Of a stretch of DNA of 26,697 nt, positions 1 through 9,028 are shown piece after piece. Both the position numbers and the translations under genes were made by a program. How positions within the stretch are numbered: the stretch's first letter is position 1; every line of letters begins with the position of its first letter. Where the stretch lies: positions 1 to 26,697 of the forward strand of contig AJFK01000481.1 of the NCBI GenBank assembly GCA_000467715.1. Reading direction: 5' to 3'. The stretch comes from Hysterium pulicare CBS 123377. Lineage: Eukaryota; Ascomycota; Dothideomycetes; Hysteriales; Hysteriaceae. Below the pieces are notes generated by a model. The model was not told the origin of the DNA, made no database searches, and saw only the letters and a list, made by a program, of their open reading frames with translations.

Positions 1-135
1 AAAAATAAATATATAATAAGTATTAGAGTATCTAAGCTTATAACCTATTATAAGAAGTATAATAGTTAAATAACCTTAATTAATTTAGAAGGGTAGGAGC
101 CTATTCTTATATATATGTAGTAGCTATATAGGAGT
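1..135. repeat. AT-rich tract, probable RIP-degraded repeat edge
   Basis: The first ~135 bases are overwhelmingly A/T with many TA steps and short inverted stretches, and no open frame. Composition then changes abruptly to ordinary mixed sequence around 130-140. This is the look of repeat DNA mutated by repeat-induced point mutation (C-to-T on both strands), known in many Pezizomycotina. I see no recognisable transposon protein, and only one edge is visible, so the parent element cannot be named. Confidence 0.55.
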
Positions 136-190
136 CTTAGCTGCATGAATCGTGGCGTCGGACCTTTGGTTCTACACCACGCTTTAACAT

Positions 191-924
191 ATGGCACCGC
201 TCGAGGACATCCGTGTATCCAAAAATGGGCTCCTGAGGTAAGTTCGTGTAGCTGTATATATCTGTTCCAATGCTAATCATACTTTCACCGCAGTTTAGGA
301 CGATCAACAATCAGAGTCCTTGTCGGGCATGAAAAGGAACCCTTCATCGTTCACGAAACTCTTATCTGCTCGCGGTCTAAGTTCTTTCTCGCTGCCATGA
401 ACGGGAAATGGAAGGAGTCAGAGCAGAAGGAAGTGCAGCTCCCTGACGACTATCCAGACACCTTCGAGACTTACATCCAACTGCTGTACACGGGACAGCT
501 TGCAGTTAAAGAGGAGTGCCACAAAAATATATCGGATCAGGAAAACATTGCGATATGCCGACTCTACGTCTTTTGTGATAAAATCCAGGACCTTAAGGCT
601 AGGAATGCAACATTGGACGCGCTGCTTGTGGTGTCTAGAGAGATTCACAAAGGCGGATTGCGTCACCTTCCTAGCTCTTCAGCAATTCATATCATCTACG
701 ACGGGACAACTGAAGGAAGCCCAGCACGCCGTTTGCTAGTCGACTTCTATACTTACAATCACCTTCAGCTCGAGTCGAATTTCTGTAGTCGTGTGCCGAG
801 AGACTTCCTCAACGAGCTCGCTTCAAGTTTAATAAACAAGAGATTATCACCCAACATCGAATTCACTATGACCTGCGACAGCTCCGACTACCATGAGAAG
901 CTTCCCGAAGAAATGTCGAAGTGA
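191..924 (+). CDS. BTB/POZ domain protein, array copy 1
   Basis: Two exons, 191-237 and 294-924, join in phase 2 across a 56-nt intron (donor gtaagt at 238, branch-like tgctaat near 271, acceptor cag ending 293) to give 225 aa. The BTB fold starts at about residue 20: TIRVLVGHEKEPFIVHE, then LICSRSKFF, AAMNGKWKES, and the strand/helix FETYIQLLYTG. A C-terminal region shared with the other copies follows, including IIYDGTTEGSPARRLLVD and the tail TMTCDSSDYHEK. BTB domains dimerise and commonly serve as adaptors, for example to cullin-3 ubiquitin ligases. No kelch, zinc-finger or other partner domain is visible, so the target is unknown. The start was chosen because exon 1 matches its siblings in length and phase. 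It begins only ~55 bases from the AT-rich tract, and an out-of-frame ATG lies at 145. Confidence 0.82.
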
Positions 925-1433
925 GATGGCAACCTCATCAGTTGCTCAGGATTGCACTTTCGTTTACTATACTTGGGGAAAGGGAGACTATAGGAAGGCC
1001 ATTTGGAGCATGGCGGTATCATGGGCTACATCTTAGCCTGATTGAACCCTAGGTCGCTTGTGCCTCAAGTTTGGGGAAAGGGCCTGTGGCAATGTCGTCG
1101 AATGATCCGAAGAGGACTAAGGATGAGAGAAGGTCGCCTGGAATGGAAAACGGCGAGCTTCCACCATCCCCAAAATTCAATTTTCTCAATTTTCGAACAT
1201 CGTAGTTCTTGATTTGGTTCTAAAGGGTTCTAAAGGGTGATGGCCATTGTGAAATCATGCACGGCGGAGTAGTGCTTTTCGAAGGAGGTGACCTTGGCTG
1301 AGCCAACACCACGTGAGGACTGGCGTGAGGTGATGTCTACCGCTCTTGACTTCGTTGAGGCAACCCCAACTCTTTCTTTCTCCCTCGCCAAAACTCACCC
1401 TCCTTCTTACCGGTATCGTTCTTTCGACTCACG
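925..1433. other. Intergenic spacer, BTB copies 1-2
   Basis: No gene seen. It holds two copies of the 12-mer ttggggaaaggg (973-984 and 1071-1082) and a tandem duplication of the 10-mer ggttctaaag (1216-1235). The pyrimidine-rich run just before 1434 looks like the core promoter/leader of copy 2. Confidence 0.5.
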
Positions 1434-2195
1434 ATGGCGTCTAAAGACCCCCGCACTCCTGAAGACAGTGCTTTGGAGTAAGTCAGCTATATCTTGAGTC
1501 TAGTTTCAATAACAATAATTGATATGCTGCCCTAGTCTCGATTCCGGTGTCATTCAAGTACGCGTCGGAGAAAGTCCCTCGAAAACGTTCTTCGTACATG
1601 AAACCTCATTTGCTCTCGGTCACCATTTTTTAGGAATGCCATGAGTGGAGGCTGGAAAGAATCACAGGAGAAACTTGTCAATCTGCCAGAAGACAAGCCG
1701 CATATTTTTCAGCTCTACTTGCAGCTTGTCTATACGGGTCACCTACCATGTGCTGAGGACACGAAAGTGGAGATGAAGGATGAGTGGTTGAAACTGTGCG
1801 ACTGTTACGTCCTGAGTGAAAAGCTGCAGGATAATAAAGCGAAAAACTCGGTCACTAATGCAGTGGTCGAGTTTTCGAGGGCGAGTGGTTCAAAAGGATA
1901 TTTCCATTGCCCAACACCGGATCTCATCATGATGATCTACGAAGGGACGGTGGGTCCATGTGGAGTCAGACGCCTTCTTGTCGACTATTACATTTATCGA
2001 AATCCTTCGGATTCATGGCTCCGGAAACATAAGAGTGAGCAATATCCACAGGAATTTCTCTTCGATCTTGCCGTTAGTCTTACGGACAAGAGATCTACGA
2101 CCATCGGAAGAGATATTACGATGACTTGTGATCCTTCAGACTACCATGACAAAGATCCGGGAATGAAAGGCAAGGAAGATGCAAGTCAAAAGTGA
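1434..2195 (+). pseudogene. BTB/POZ protein, array copy 2, frameshifted
   Basis: Exon 1 is 1434-1477 and exon 2 starts at 1536, joined in phase 2 at the position conserved across the array (58-nt intron, donor gtaagt). The joined frame reads GVIQVRVGESPSKTFFVHE and runs to FALGHHFLGMP, then hits TGA at 1642-1644. The rest of the family sequence continues in another frame from about 1626: FFRNAMSGGWKES through IYEGTVGPCGVRRLLVDYY to the tail TMTCDPSDYHDK, stopping at 2195. The break lies in a run of six T (1626-1631), where the siblings imply one base more. Downstream the frame is intact for over 180 codons, so this is either a very young pseudogene or a homopolymer sequencing error. The tail is closest to copy 1. 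A protein starting at ATG 1641 would lack the first half of the BTB fold. Confidence 0.75.
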
Positions 2196-2699
2196 CCCCT
2201 CGAAGAGCCACCTGAACGGGTTTGTGGACACGACACTGCGACTTTTCAGACTCGAGAAAAAGGACGAAGATAAAGTTTGGGTGTGGTTCTATATGGTCCT
2301 TCTTTCGCAATAAGGATGGTATGAATGGCGAAGCTCATCGAGATGGAATTTCGGTCGCAAATGGCTCCACATATGTATGTGTCCCACAACACTGAACACA
2401 GGTTCATATTACACGGAAATGAAATATATGTACCCCATTTTAGTGCTGTTGATGAAGTGGAATTGAAGGAGTGAAGTCGTGGAGTGAGCTATCGATGTCA
2501 CTCTACTCAAACATTGACTTCATTCCTTGAGAACCGTGAATTCATAATGACAAGACTCTCACTTGCTGCCTTCGGAAGACCTTCGGGCTCAACCATTCAC
2601 TAGCCTTGGCATTATTGACTTCGAAATTCACTGCACAACCAAATCCTCACTTTCAAACACCACTTGTGTCTATATAATTCCCATCATCATCCGACCACC
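2196..2699. other. Intergenic spacer, BTB copies 2-3
   Basis: No convincing gene. Short open frames here lack family motifs. Likely the 3' region of copy 2 and the promoter of copy 3, with a TATA-like tatataattc at about 2671. Confidence 0.4.
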
Positions 2700-3412
2700 A
2701 TGCCTCCCAATACCGTGCGAAAGCTCAAAAAGCAGACTCTGCGGTAAGTCCTTTGATGCCTAATTCACCCAAAGCCTCCGCTCAATAACTAAGTCATCTC
2801 GGCCACAGTCTCGGTAATTCAACCATCTCCGTTCAAGTCGGCGAAGGCACCTCCCAGAGAAACTTCCTGGTTCACGAAAATGTCATCTCTTCACGTTCTG
2901 GATTCTTCAAGCGAGCTTTGAACGGCAAATGGAAAGAATCCGAAGACCGCATCGTCAAGCTACCAGTAGACGACCCAGACATCTTCGCCCTGTACACGGA
3001 CTTGCTTTACACGGGCCAGATTGCTTCATTCGATGACAATTCTCCAAGAGACGAGCATTTAGCCTTAGCAAACCTCTACGTCCTCGCGGAGAAGTTGCTG
3101 GATGTGAAGGCAAAGAATACCATCATCGACGCCATGGTAGAGAAGAGAGCAGAGCCACCACGGTACGAGTTGCCCGGTCCGAAAGCAATCACGGTCATCT
3201 ATGAGTGCACGCCCGAGACATGCCCTGTCCGCCGCCTCTTTGTGGATCTGTATCTGAACAACTGTCGTGAGGGAAAGGCTCTCGATGAGGGTTGGGATCT
3301 GTTTCCTCAGGAATTCCTTCGTACGCTGACCAAGGGTCTTTTGGAGGGGAGACCGATAAGTTACAGGCAGTTTCAAGCATCGTCGTATCACGAAGAAGTA
3401 TCCAAAAAGTAG
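2700..3412 (+). CDS. BTB/POZ domain protein, array copy 3
   Basis: Exons 2700-2743 and 2809-3412 join in phase 2 across a 65-nt intron (donor gtaagt at 2744, acceptor ccacag ending 2808), giving 215 aa. The ATG follows caccac..., a good fungal start context. The BTB domain covers about residues 17-90: STISVQVGEGTSQRNFLVHE, VISSRSGFFKRALNGKWKES, FALYTDLLYTG. The family C-terminal region follows, with LANLYVLAEKLLD, VIYECTPETCPVRRLFVD and a short tail SSYHEEVSKK. It belongs with copies 1 and 2 by the NGKWKES motif but has lost most of the TMTCD tail. An adaptor role is inferred from the fold only; no effector domain is present. Confidence 0.83.
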
Positions 3413-3648
3413 ATACTTCTAGCGGGATCGCGGTCTGTGGAGGGTAAGCAATGCGGCTTGCGGAATTTTGACTCCTACGGTCTTTGTCCCTAGCAACCAT
3501 AGCTCATTGGGAGTGAGCATCTCAAACTTCAGCATCCTGTAATCTACAAATGTATTCGAAGTTGGCGATTGGGAATACCTGTAAACCTGAGTTCATAAGA
3601 CATACGTATATTAAGAAACCAGCATGACCATCCCATCCAACCATGCAG

Positions 3649-4188
3649 TCACTCGTTTTTCTTCTCTGACCTACCCACAACCTGAGCCTGTGCAAGCCAA
3701 TTCTCAATCTTCTCCTTCGCCTTCACATTCACGAGGCAAAAGTTCGCCAGCCCCATCTCCCCCTCTCCTTCAACAACCTTTGGCATCTGCTCTGTCTTGA
3801 TTACGTCCCTGACCTTCTCAGGCGTATCAAGCAACCCGCCTAGACGAAATAAGAACACCACCTCCCCATCCTCGCCTTTACTAGGGATAAGCGCAGATTG
3901 CTCCTTCAACACATTCCCCAGTTGCAAGGAGTGCTCGTAAGCTTCGCGATCGTAGCCATTGGCTTCTCGTTCCGTGCGAACCAACTCCCAATGCTCGTCG
4001 GAGATGCGGGTTCGCGTGATGTCGGCTCGTTGTTTGGAGATCAATGCGACGGCTTCTATAGGGGAGTAGTTAAATAGCTTCTGCCAACGCGCGACAGCTT
4101 CCGGAGATGGGTACTCAGATGCTATTTGGGCGTCGGCGGCACCGGCGGCTTGGGCCATTCGTTCGAGTTCTTCGCTAATGAGGCCCAT
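3649..4188 (-). CDS. Uncharacterised protein, 179 aa
   Basis: A single uninterrupted frame on the minus strand with ATG at 4188. I do not recognise a named family. The product is acidic and Ala/Glu-rich at the N terminus (SEELERMAQAAGAADAQIA), with a middle segment FNYSPIEAVALISKQRADITRTRIS and a basic end (VGRSEKKNE). No signal peptide, membrane segment or metal-binding cluster is visible; it is predicted soluble and mostly helical. It is the only minus-strand gene inside the BTB array and lies between the two BTB subfamilies, sharing no motif with them. Amino-acid composition and the clean frame support a real gene, but function is unknown. Confidence 0.68.
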   Translation of the reverse strand: MGLISEELERMAQAAGAADAQIASEYPSPEAVARWQKLFNYSPIEAVALISKQRADITRTRISDEHWELVRTEREANGYDREAYEHSLQLGNVLKEQSALIPSKGEDGEVVFLFRLGGLLDTPEKVRDVIKTEQMPKVVEGEGEMGLANFCLVNVKAKEKIENWLAQAQVVGRSEKKNE

Positions 4189-4920
4189 GATTGATTTTTG
4201 AATGAGTCGTTTGGAATCCTTGTTGACTCGACTGAAGAAATGCTCGTGTGAAAGTGTGCTTTGGAGGAGCCTTTCGCATTGAGATGTAAGGTTAACTAAA
4301 GCAAGGAGAGGTATTAAAGAACCGTGCGCACTGTAGTTCTCGAGGCCTTTGAAGATGAAAGGAAGCCTCTGGGAATGATTGAATTATTTATGACTGGCGT
4401 GGTTGTGCCTTCTGATTTCGTGACTCATCCATAAGGCCAACAGCATGTCATCGGAGCAATCACGTTAAGGACATATGATTCACGAGGAAAGAGGACTCAT
4501 GACGGCCTCACCGTGATGAGTGGACGAGGGATGTGGTTGAGATGTCGGAAGGAATACCTAGTCGAAGTCGAGCAGCCACAAGCCAAAAAGGGCATTCACG
4601 TGACTAGCCGCATTGGCCTCACGAACACTACTGAATAACTGGCTCGAATATGAGAGAATTGATCATAGCCGTCCCATTGATGTATTCGGGCGTTGAAAGT
4701 TGTAGGTCAAATGGATGGAGAGATGCCCGTGGGCTGCGCTAACCTTCGAAGGTATTAGTGAAACACCCCCGAGAGGCTAATTTCACAGCCATCGACACCA
4801 CCAAGTAGGACATCAGCATACACGATAACACTTCTTTTGCGTGTAGGCCTTTGTATTTCGTCTTTGAGATCATCCAATCACTCGTATAGTGTTCTTTCTT
4901 GACACCGTCAGTCGCTACTG
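4189..4920. other. Intergenic, divergent promoter region
   Basis: No gene seen. This is the upstream region shared by the minus-strand gene ending at 4188 and the + strand BTB copy 4 starting at 4921. No repeat or RNA gene is evident. Confidence 0.4.
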
Positions 4921-5652
4921 ATGTCTACTCAACCCCGCAAACGCCCAAGGGTTTCAGAATTGGAGTTGACCTTGACCTCCAGCATCAAAGACCCGCGTGT
5001 CGACGCGTCCCAAGCCATTAATCTCAAAGGCCAAACTATCGAAATTGTCGTAGGCGAGAAAAAGTCTACGTTCCAGGTGCACGAATCGGTCATCTGCGCC
5101 AGCTCGGAATTCTTCTGCAATGCTATGAAGCCAGATTGGGTGTCGAGACGAGAGAATCCTCGATCGATCGAACTCACACACATCCCCACAGAAACCTTCG
5201 AAATATACATGCAGTGGCTATACTCCAAGAAACTACCGACTTTGAGTGATCGACACCTACCCATCTGCACCCCGGCTCGGCAGCATCATGCTGAGTTCAT
5301 CCATTTGTCAAGAGCCTATGTCCTGGGTGAAGAGTTGATGGACAACGCATTCAAAAATACCCTCATTGATGCAATGATTGCTATTACGACTTCTGAACCC
5401 TCTTCCGGCCGTTACTATCCCCGCGGCTCGCCCATTAGAATTCTATACGAGGGCACTCCGGAATCATCGCCAGTCAGGCGCCTCCTTGTCGACTATTGGG
5501 TTTGGAGGGCCGATGAAAGATGGATGGATGGCACCGATGAGCTTCCGAGCGACTTTGTCTTTGACGTAATGCGAGGCCTGCTTAGCTCTAGGGCAAGACT
5601 CCATGGAGATAAGCCTTGGGCACAGTCTTCCGAAAGCTACTATAGCGCCTAG
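4921..5652 (+). CDS. BTB/POZ domain protein, array copy 4 (intronless)
   Basis: One continuous frame, 243 aa. The N terminus has a basic PRKRPRV stretch at residues 5-11 that resembles a nuclear localisation signal. The BTB domain begins near residue 34 (NLKGQTIEIVVGEKKSTFQVHE), then VICASSEFFCNAMKPDW and FEIYMQWLYSKKLP. The shared C-terminal region includes SRAYVLGEELMDNAFKNTLIDAMI, ILYEGTPESSPVRRLLVDYW, the WRADERW segment and the tail PWAQSSESYYSA. The codon that is split by an intron in six siblings (AA|T CTC) is here contiguous, so this copy looks like a precise intron loss. First member of the KP(D/E)W block. Role as a BTB adaptor is inferred, and nuclear location is only suggested by the basic motif. 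Confidence 0.85.
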   Translation: MSTQPRKRPRVSELELTLTSSIKDPRVDASQAINLKGQTIEIVVGEKKSTFQVHESVICASSEFFCNAMKPDWVSRRENPRSIELTHIPTETFEIYMQWLYSKKLPTLSDRHLPICTPARQHHAEFIHLSRAYVLGEELMDNAFKNTLIDAMIAITTSEPSSGRYYPRGSPIRILYEGTPESSPVRRLLVDYWVWRADERWMDGTDELPSDFVFDVMRGLLSSRARLHGDKPWAQSSESYYSA

Positions 5653-6185
5653 CAATCCAGGTTACAGGTCGACCTTAGGCATGAAGACCATAGTGGCTGG
5701 AAGAACTTATGACTTTGGAACGAAGCATGCCTATCCGCATCCAGTTATCGTGCTATACTTAAGCTGCACACAATGAGTGTCATAAGTTATTAGATTCCGG
5801 GTGCATTTGCCCTACAGATACAGTAACAGAAGGCTATACGCACAACAACATACATGTTCGTTCTAGGACCACCATACCGAAGTTGAACTGTGTAGACGGA
5901 TAGCAAGAAGGGTCATCACGAGGTTGATGCGCAGCCTAGATTCTAACGAATTAGGACACCCATTGTGTGTGGCTCTGCAAGAGCTTCCTAATCATGCGCG
6001 GACTAAGCCCACGAATTCCGTCACCTTTTGTGGACCTTCATTATTCACGCAGGGTCTGGCGCGGTAGGATGAGCGTAATGAGAAATCACTCCTCGTACTT
6101 GAATGGGTGGGGCTCCCACCATCCATAGAAGTATTAAAGTCCAAATCGCTGGCATCACCCAACCCCGACCTAACAACTACCAACA
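5653..6185. other. Intergenic spacer, BTB copies 4-5
   Basis: No gene or repeat recognised. Presumed 3' region of copy 4 and promoter of copy 5. Confidence 0.4.
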
Positions 6186-6896
6186 ATGGAAAACGATTTG
6201 AGGACGGCATCAAATTCAACGGAAACAGCACTTGCACACCTTATGGTTCCTGGTGAACGAAATGTCCGGGGCAAGACAATCGAGGTCTTGATTGGCGCAG
6301 ATATGGAGGATCAAGAGTCCTTTCATGTCCATGAAGCTGTTCTCTGCAGCAGCTCTTCGTACTTCCGAAGTGCGTTGAAACCAGAGTGGGCTTCATCAAG
6401 GCCAGATCCCAGGTTGATCAAACTCTCCGACGATGAGCCATACCTCTTCAACATCTACCTGAATTGGCTTTACTTCCGAGAATTGCCTGTGAGAGCGAAA
6501 CGCAACACTCCGGAGGAGAATATTTTGGTAAAATATCGCGATCTGGCAAAAGCTTACGTTTTGGGAGAGAAGATTTTAGACCCAATTTTCAAGAATGCTT
6601 TGGTTCATGAGTTCATCGCCATGGCGGGCGATTCACATTATTTCCCCGCCGATTCGAAGACGATAACGATTATTTACGAAGGCACACATGAATATTCGCC
6701 CATAAGACAACTATTTGTTCATTTCTGGACTTGGGTAGCGCACGACAACCCTAGCTGGACGAACCATATCGAAAAGCTACCACAACAAGCTCTTGCTGAT
6801 ATCATGAAGGGCATGCTCAAAAAACGGAAGAATTTGAGTTCTGAAGTAGGACCATGGGTTCAGGATCCTAAGCAGTATGAGGATGTCCAGAAATGA
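6186..6896 (+). CDS. BTB/POZ domain protein, array copy 5 (intronless)
   Basis: One continuous frame of 236 aa with ATG in the context caacaATGG. The BTB domain begins near residue 26 (NVRGKTIEVLIGADMEDQESFHVHE, 3-4 residues longer in the first loop than the siblings), then VLCSSSSYFRSALKPEW and FNIYLNWLYFRELP. The C-terminal family region is present: AKAYVLGEKILDPIFKNAL, IIYEGTHEYSPIRQLFVHFW, and the tail GPWVQDPKQYEDVQK. Like copy 4 it lacks the conserved phase-2 intron, with the equivalent AA|T codon intact. The usual Arg-Arg-Leu is Arg-Gln-Leu, and the Asp after it is His. A BTB adaptor of unknown target. Confidence 0.84.
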   Translation: MENDLRTASNSTETALAHLMVPGERNVRGKTIEVLIGADMEDQESFHVHEAVLCSSSSYFRSALKPEWASSRPDPRLIKLSDDEPYLFNIYLNWLYFRELPVRAKRNTPEENILVKYRDLAKAYVLGEKILDPIFKNALVHEFIAMAGDSHYFPADSKTITIIYEGTHEYSPIRQLFVHFWTWVAHDNPSWTNHIEKLPQQALADIMKGMLKKRKNLSSEVGPWVQDPKQYEDVQK

Positions 6897-7729
6897 TACT
6901 CTTCTAACACCGGTCCGGGAAAGGCGAAATTCAAAGCTTTTGACCTCTCGGCATCTGAATTTTCCGACATTGTATCCAATTATCTGGAGCAAAATTCCCT
7001 AGTTGTGTTTCTTTGGTGGTAGGAAATACATTAGTCTAGAGTATCTACGAGGAGGTGGTGGTGGTCTTTGAAAGGAGGAATCAGACTGCGCCCAATCCGG
7101 TACAAATATTGCTAGGAACAAGTTCAGCTTAACCCTTCACACATACTCTTCCTCTATTGTGCTTCTCAATTTATATTCCCTGCCTTCACTCTACTTCAAG
7201 TTTATTGATGCTTACTTTTCTTCGTCCTTTTAACGCACATGCTTAAGTGGTGAGATAATCCGTAGCCTACCTCATTCTTTCAAATCCGATGCAATCGGCC
7301 TACATATCTGATTTGGACTCTGAAGAAAGCCTTTAAGTAAGCTCCTATGATCAAACTGAGTTCAAGGGACCGTCGAGCCTGTTCCTCATTGCGGTGATTG
7401 GAAAGAATCATTTAACAATTCTATCTATAGAGGACCAATCTACTTGCATCTTTTGAGGGGATATAATGGACCGCTGATTTTAGTCAAACAGTCTCGGACA
7501 GAGAGCAACAAATGGCTATGAGATATGGGCAAGGTCTAAGTCGACAATAGCATTTACCTGGACAAAGTGAAGGAAAAGGCTGGTACTGTGAATCATCACT
7601 TCACTTACCGGTGGTAGCTAGCCGTTCTTAGCACTGTCCCTTCACTGCATTCACTACACACACCATCATACAGCTTTCCCCCTCTTTCCAAGACCGTTAA
7701 CTTTACACAAACCTTCCACATTGTCAAGC
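6897..7729. other. Intergenic spacer, BTB copies 5-6
   Basis: An 830-base spacer, the longest between BTB copies apart from the ~1.5 kb copies 3-4 interval that holds the minus-strand gene. I see no BTB remnant, RNA gene or repeat in it. The pyrimidine-rich run before 7730 is likely the leader of copy 6. Confidence 0.4.
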
Positions 7730-8466
7730 ATGGTAACTAACAATGCGAAAGACGAGCGCACTACGGCGGATCAGGCCTTGAAGTTAGTATTACTATCAAT
7801 ATCAATACCTACTCTACTACGAAGTTTACTAACGGAAGCAGTCTTAGCGGCAGGCCCATTAAGATCCTGGTCGGAGCGGAAAAATCCTCCTTCTTCGTGC
7901 ATGAATCACTTCTTACCTCAAGTTCTAACTTCTTTCGATGCGCACTGAAGCCGGAATGGACTCGGACAGACGGCACACCGCTCACACTGCCAGATAATGA
8001 CCCTTCGATCTTTGCATTTTACATGCAGTGGCTATACACAAAGAAAGTAGTTACAGAAGGCAATGAAGCAGCATCTATATTCGGATTCACACCCGCATGT
8101 AGTTGCTGCCTAGCGAAAGCTTACGTCCTAGGCGAAAAGTTACTTGACATCCCTTTCAAAAACGCCATAATTGGCGCGTTCATCAGCCGTGCCTGTAATC
8201 ATAAAATCCCCTGTTATCCTGGCCCATCGACTATAGCAATCCTATGGAAAGGAACGCCTAACTCCTCGCCTGCACGCCGCCTGATGATCGAGTTCTTTGC
8301 CAGGAAGAGTTTGTCCACTTGGCCCTTTGATGACAAGCTCCCAAAGGAATTTCTTATCGACCTGGTGAAAACGATGGCTCAGGTTAGGCCAACGTGCCCT
8401 AGCATTTTGTTGCCTTGGGAGAATAGTGCTGAGCAGTTCTATGAAGCTTACGCAGAATCAAACTAA
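7730..8466 (+). CDS. BTB/POZ domain protein, array copy 6
   Basis: Exons 7730-7782 and 7842-8466 join in phase 2 (59-nt intron, donor gttagt at 7783, branch tttactaac, acceptor gcag ending 7841), giving 225 aa. The BTB domain starts near residue 18: NLSGRPIKILVGAEKSSFFVHE, LLTSSSNFFRCALKPEW, FAFYMQWLYTKKV. It lacks the short 'ARxDPR' insert that follows KPEW in copies 4, 5, 7 and 8, having TRTDGTPLTLPDNDP instead. A cysteine cluster ACSCC precedes the AKAYVLGEKLLD helix and has no counterpart in the siblings. The C-terminal region AILWKGTPNSSPARRLMIEFF and the tail LPWENSAEQFYEAY are present. Start at 7730 gives the family-typical short exon 1. A BTB adaptor of unknown target. Confidence 0.82.
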
Positions 8467-9028
8467 TTCTGGTTGGAAACGGATATCAATTCATGGTGAT
8501 TGAGCGATGGAGGGAGAGAGAACTCGTCCAGGAAATCAAATCATCTAGAGACGTCATTTTGACCACGCGTAGCCACTATTCGAGGAATAGCAAAATACAT
8601 TGACCTTCTTCTTATACCTGTGCACCACAGCACCTCTCAGCCTGTGTGACAGTGATAGCTACACGTGAAACGCTAATCCTATGTCGGAAGCAACTAATTT
8701 AGCGCGTTTGCCCAACCTCAACCTTGGAATTTTCTACACATTAACCTCCTCTCCTAACAATCGACTTCTCATGAAACCATCAAAAAATTACTTACTACTT
8801 CTTACTACTTTTTTAGGTATCAAGAAACAGACTCTTGGATAAAGTATATTCTGAGGACAACACACTAGGCTTAGAGCTCTACCTCCGTGTCCCCAAGACC
8901 AAACTGCCGCCTTTCGCGGAGCTTTAGATTGGTCTATGTCTTCAGCTGCAGAACTTCGCCGATCCGGAATCCGGAAAGGCTCACAACTTCCCAATTCTTC
9001 CTCGCAAGAACGTTCGTCCACGACAACT
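8467..9028. other. Intergenic spacer, BTB copies 6-7
   Basis: No certain gene. It holds a perfect tandem duplication of the 10-mer cttactactt (8791-8810). From about 8859 the frame used by copy 7 exon 1 is open, with an in-frame ATG at 8936 that could serve as an alternative upstream start of copy 7 (31 extra residues, Ser/Arg-rich). Confidence 0.4.

Noticed and set aside
3065-3391. 108-codon minus-strand frame inside BTB copy 3
   Set aside because: Antisense shadow of a strongly supported coding exon; no recognisable motif.
4929-5270. 113-codon minus-strand frame opposite BTB copy 4
   Set aside because: Mirrors the copy 4 codons; no independent start context or family content.
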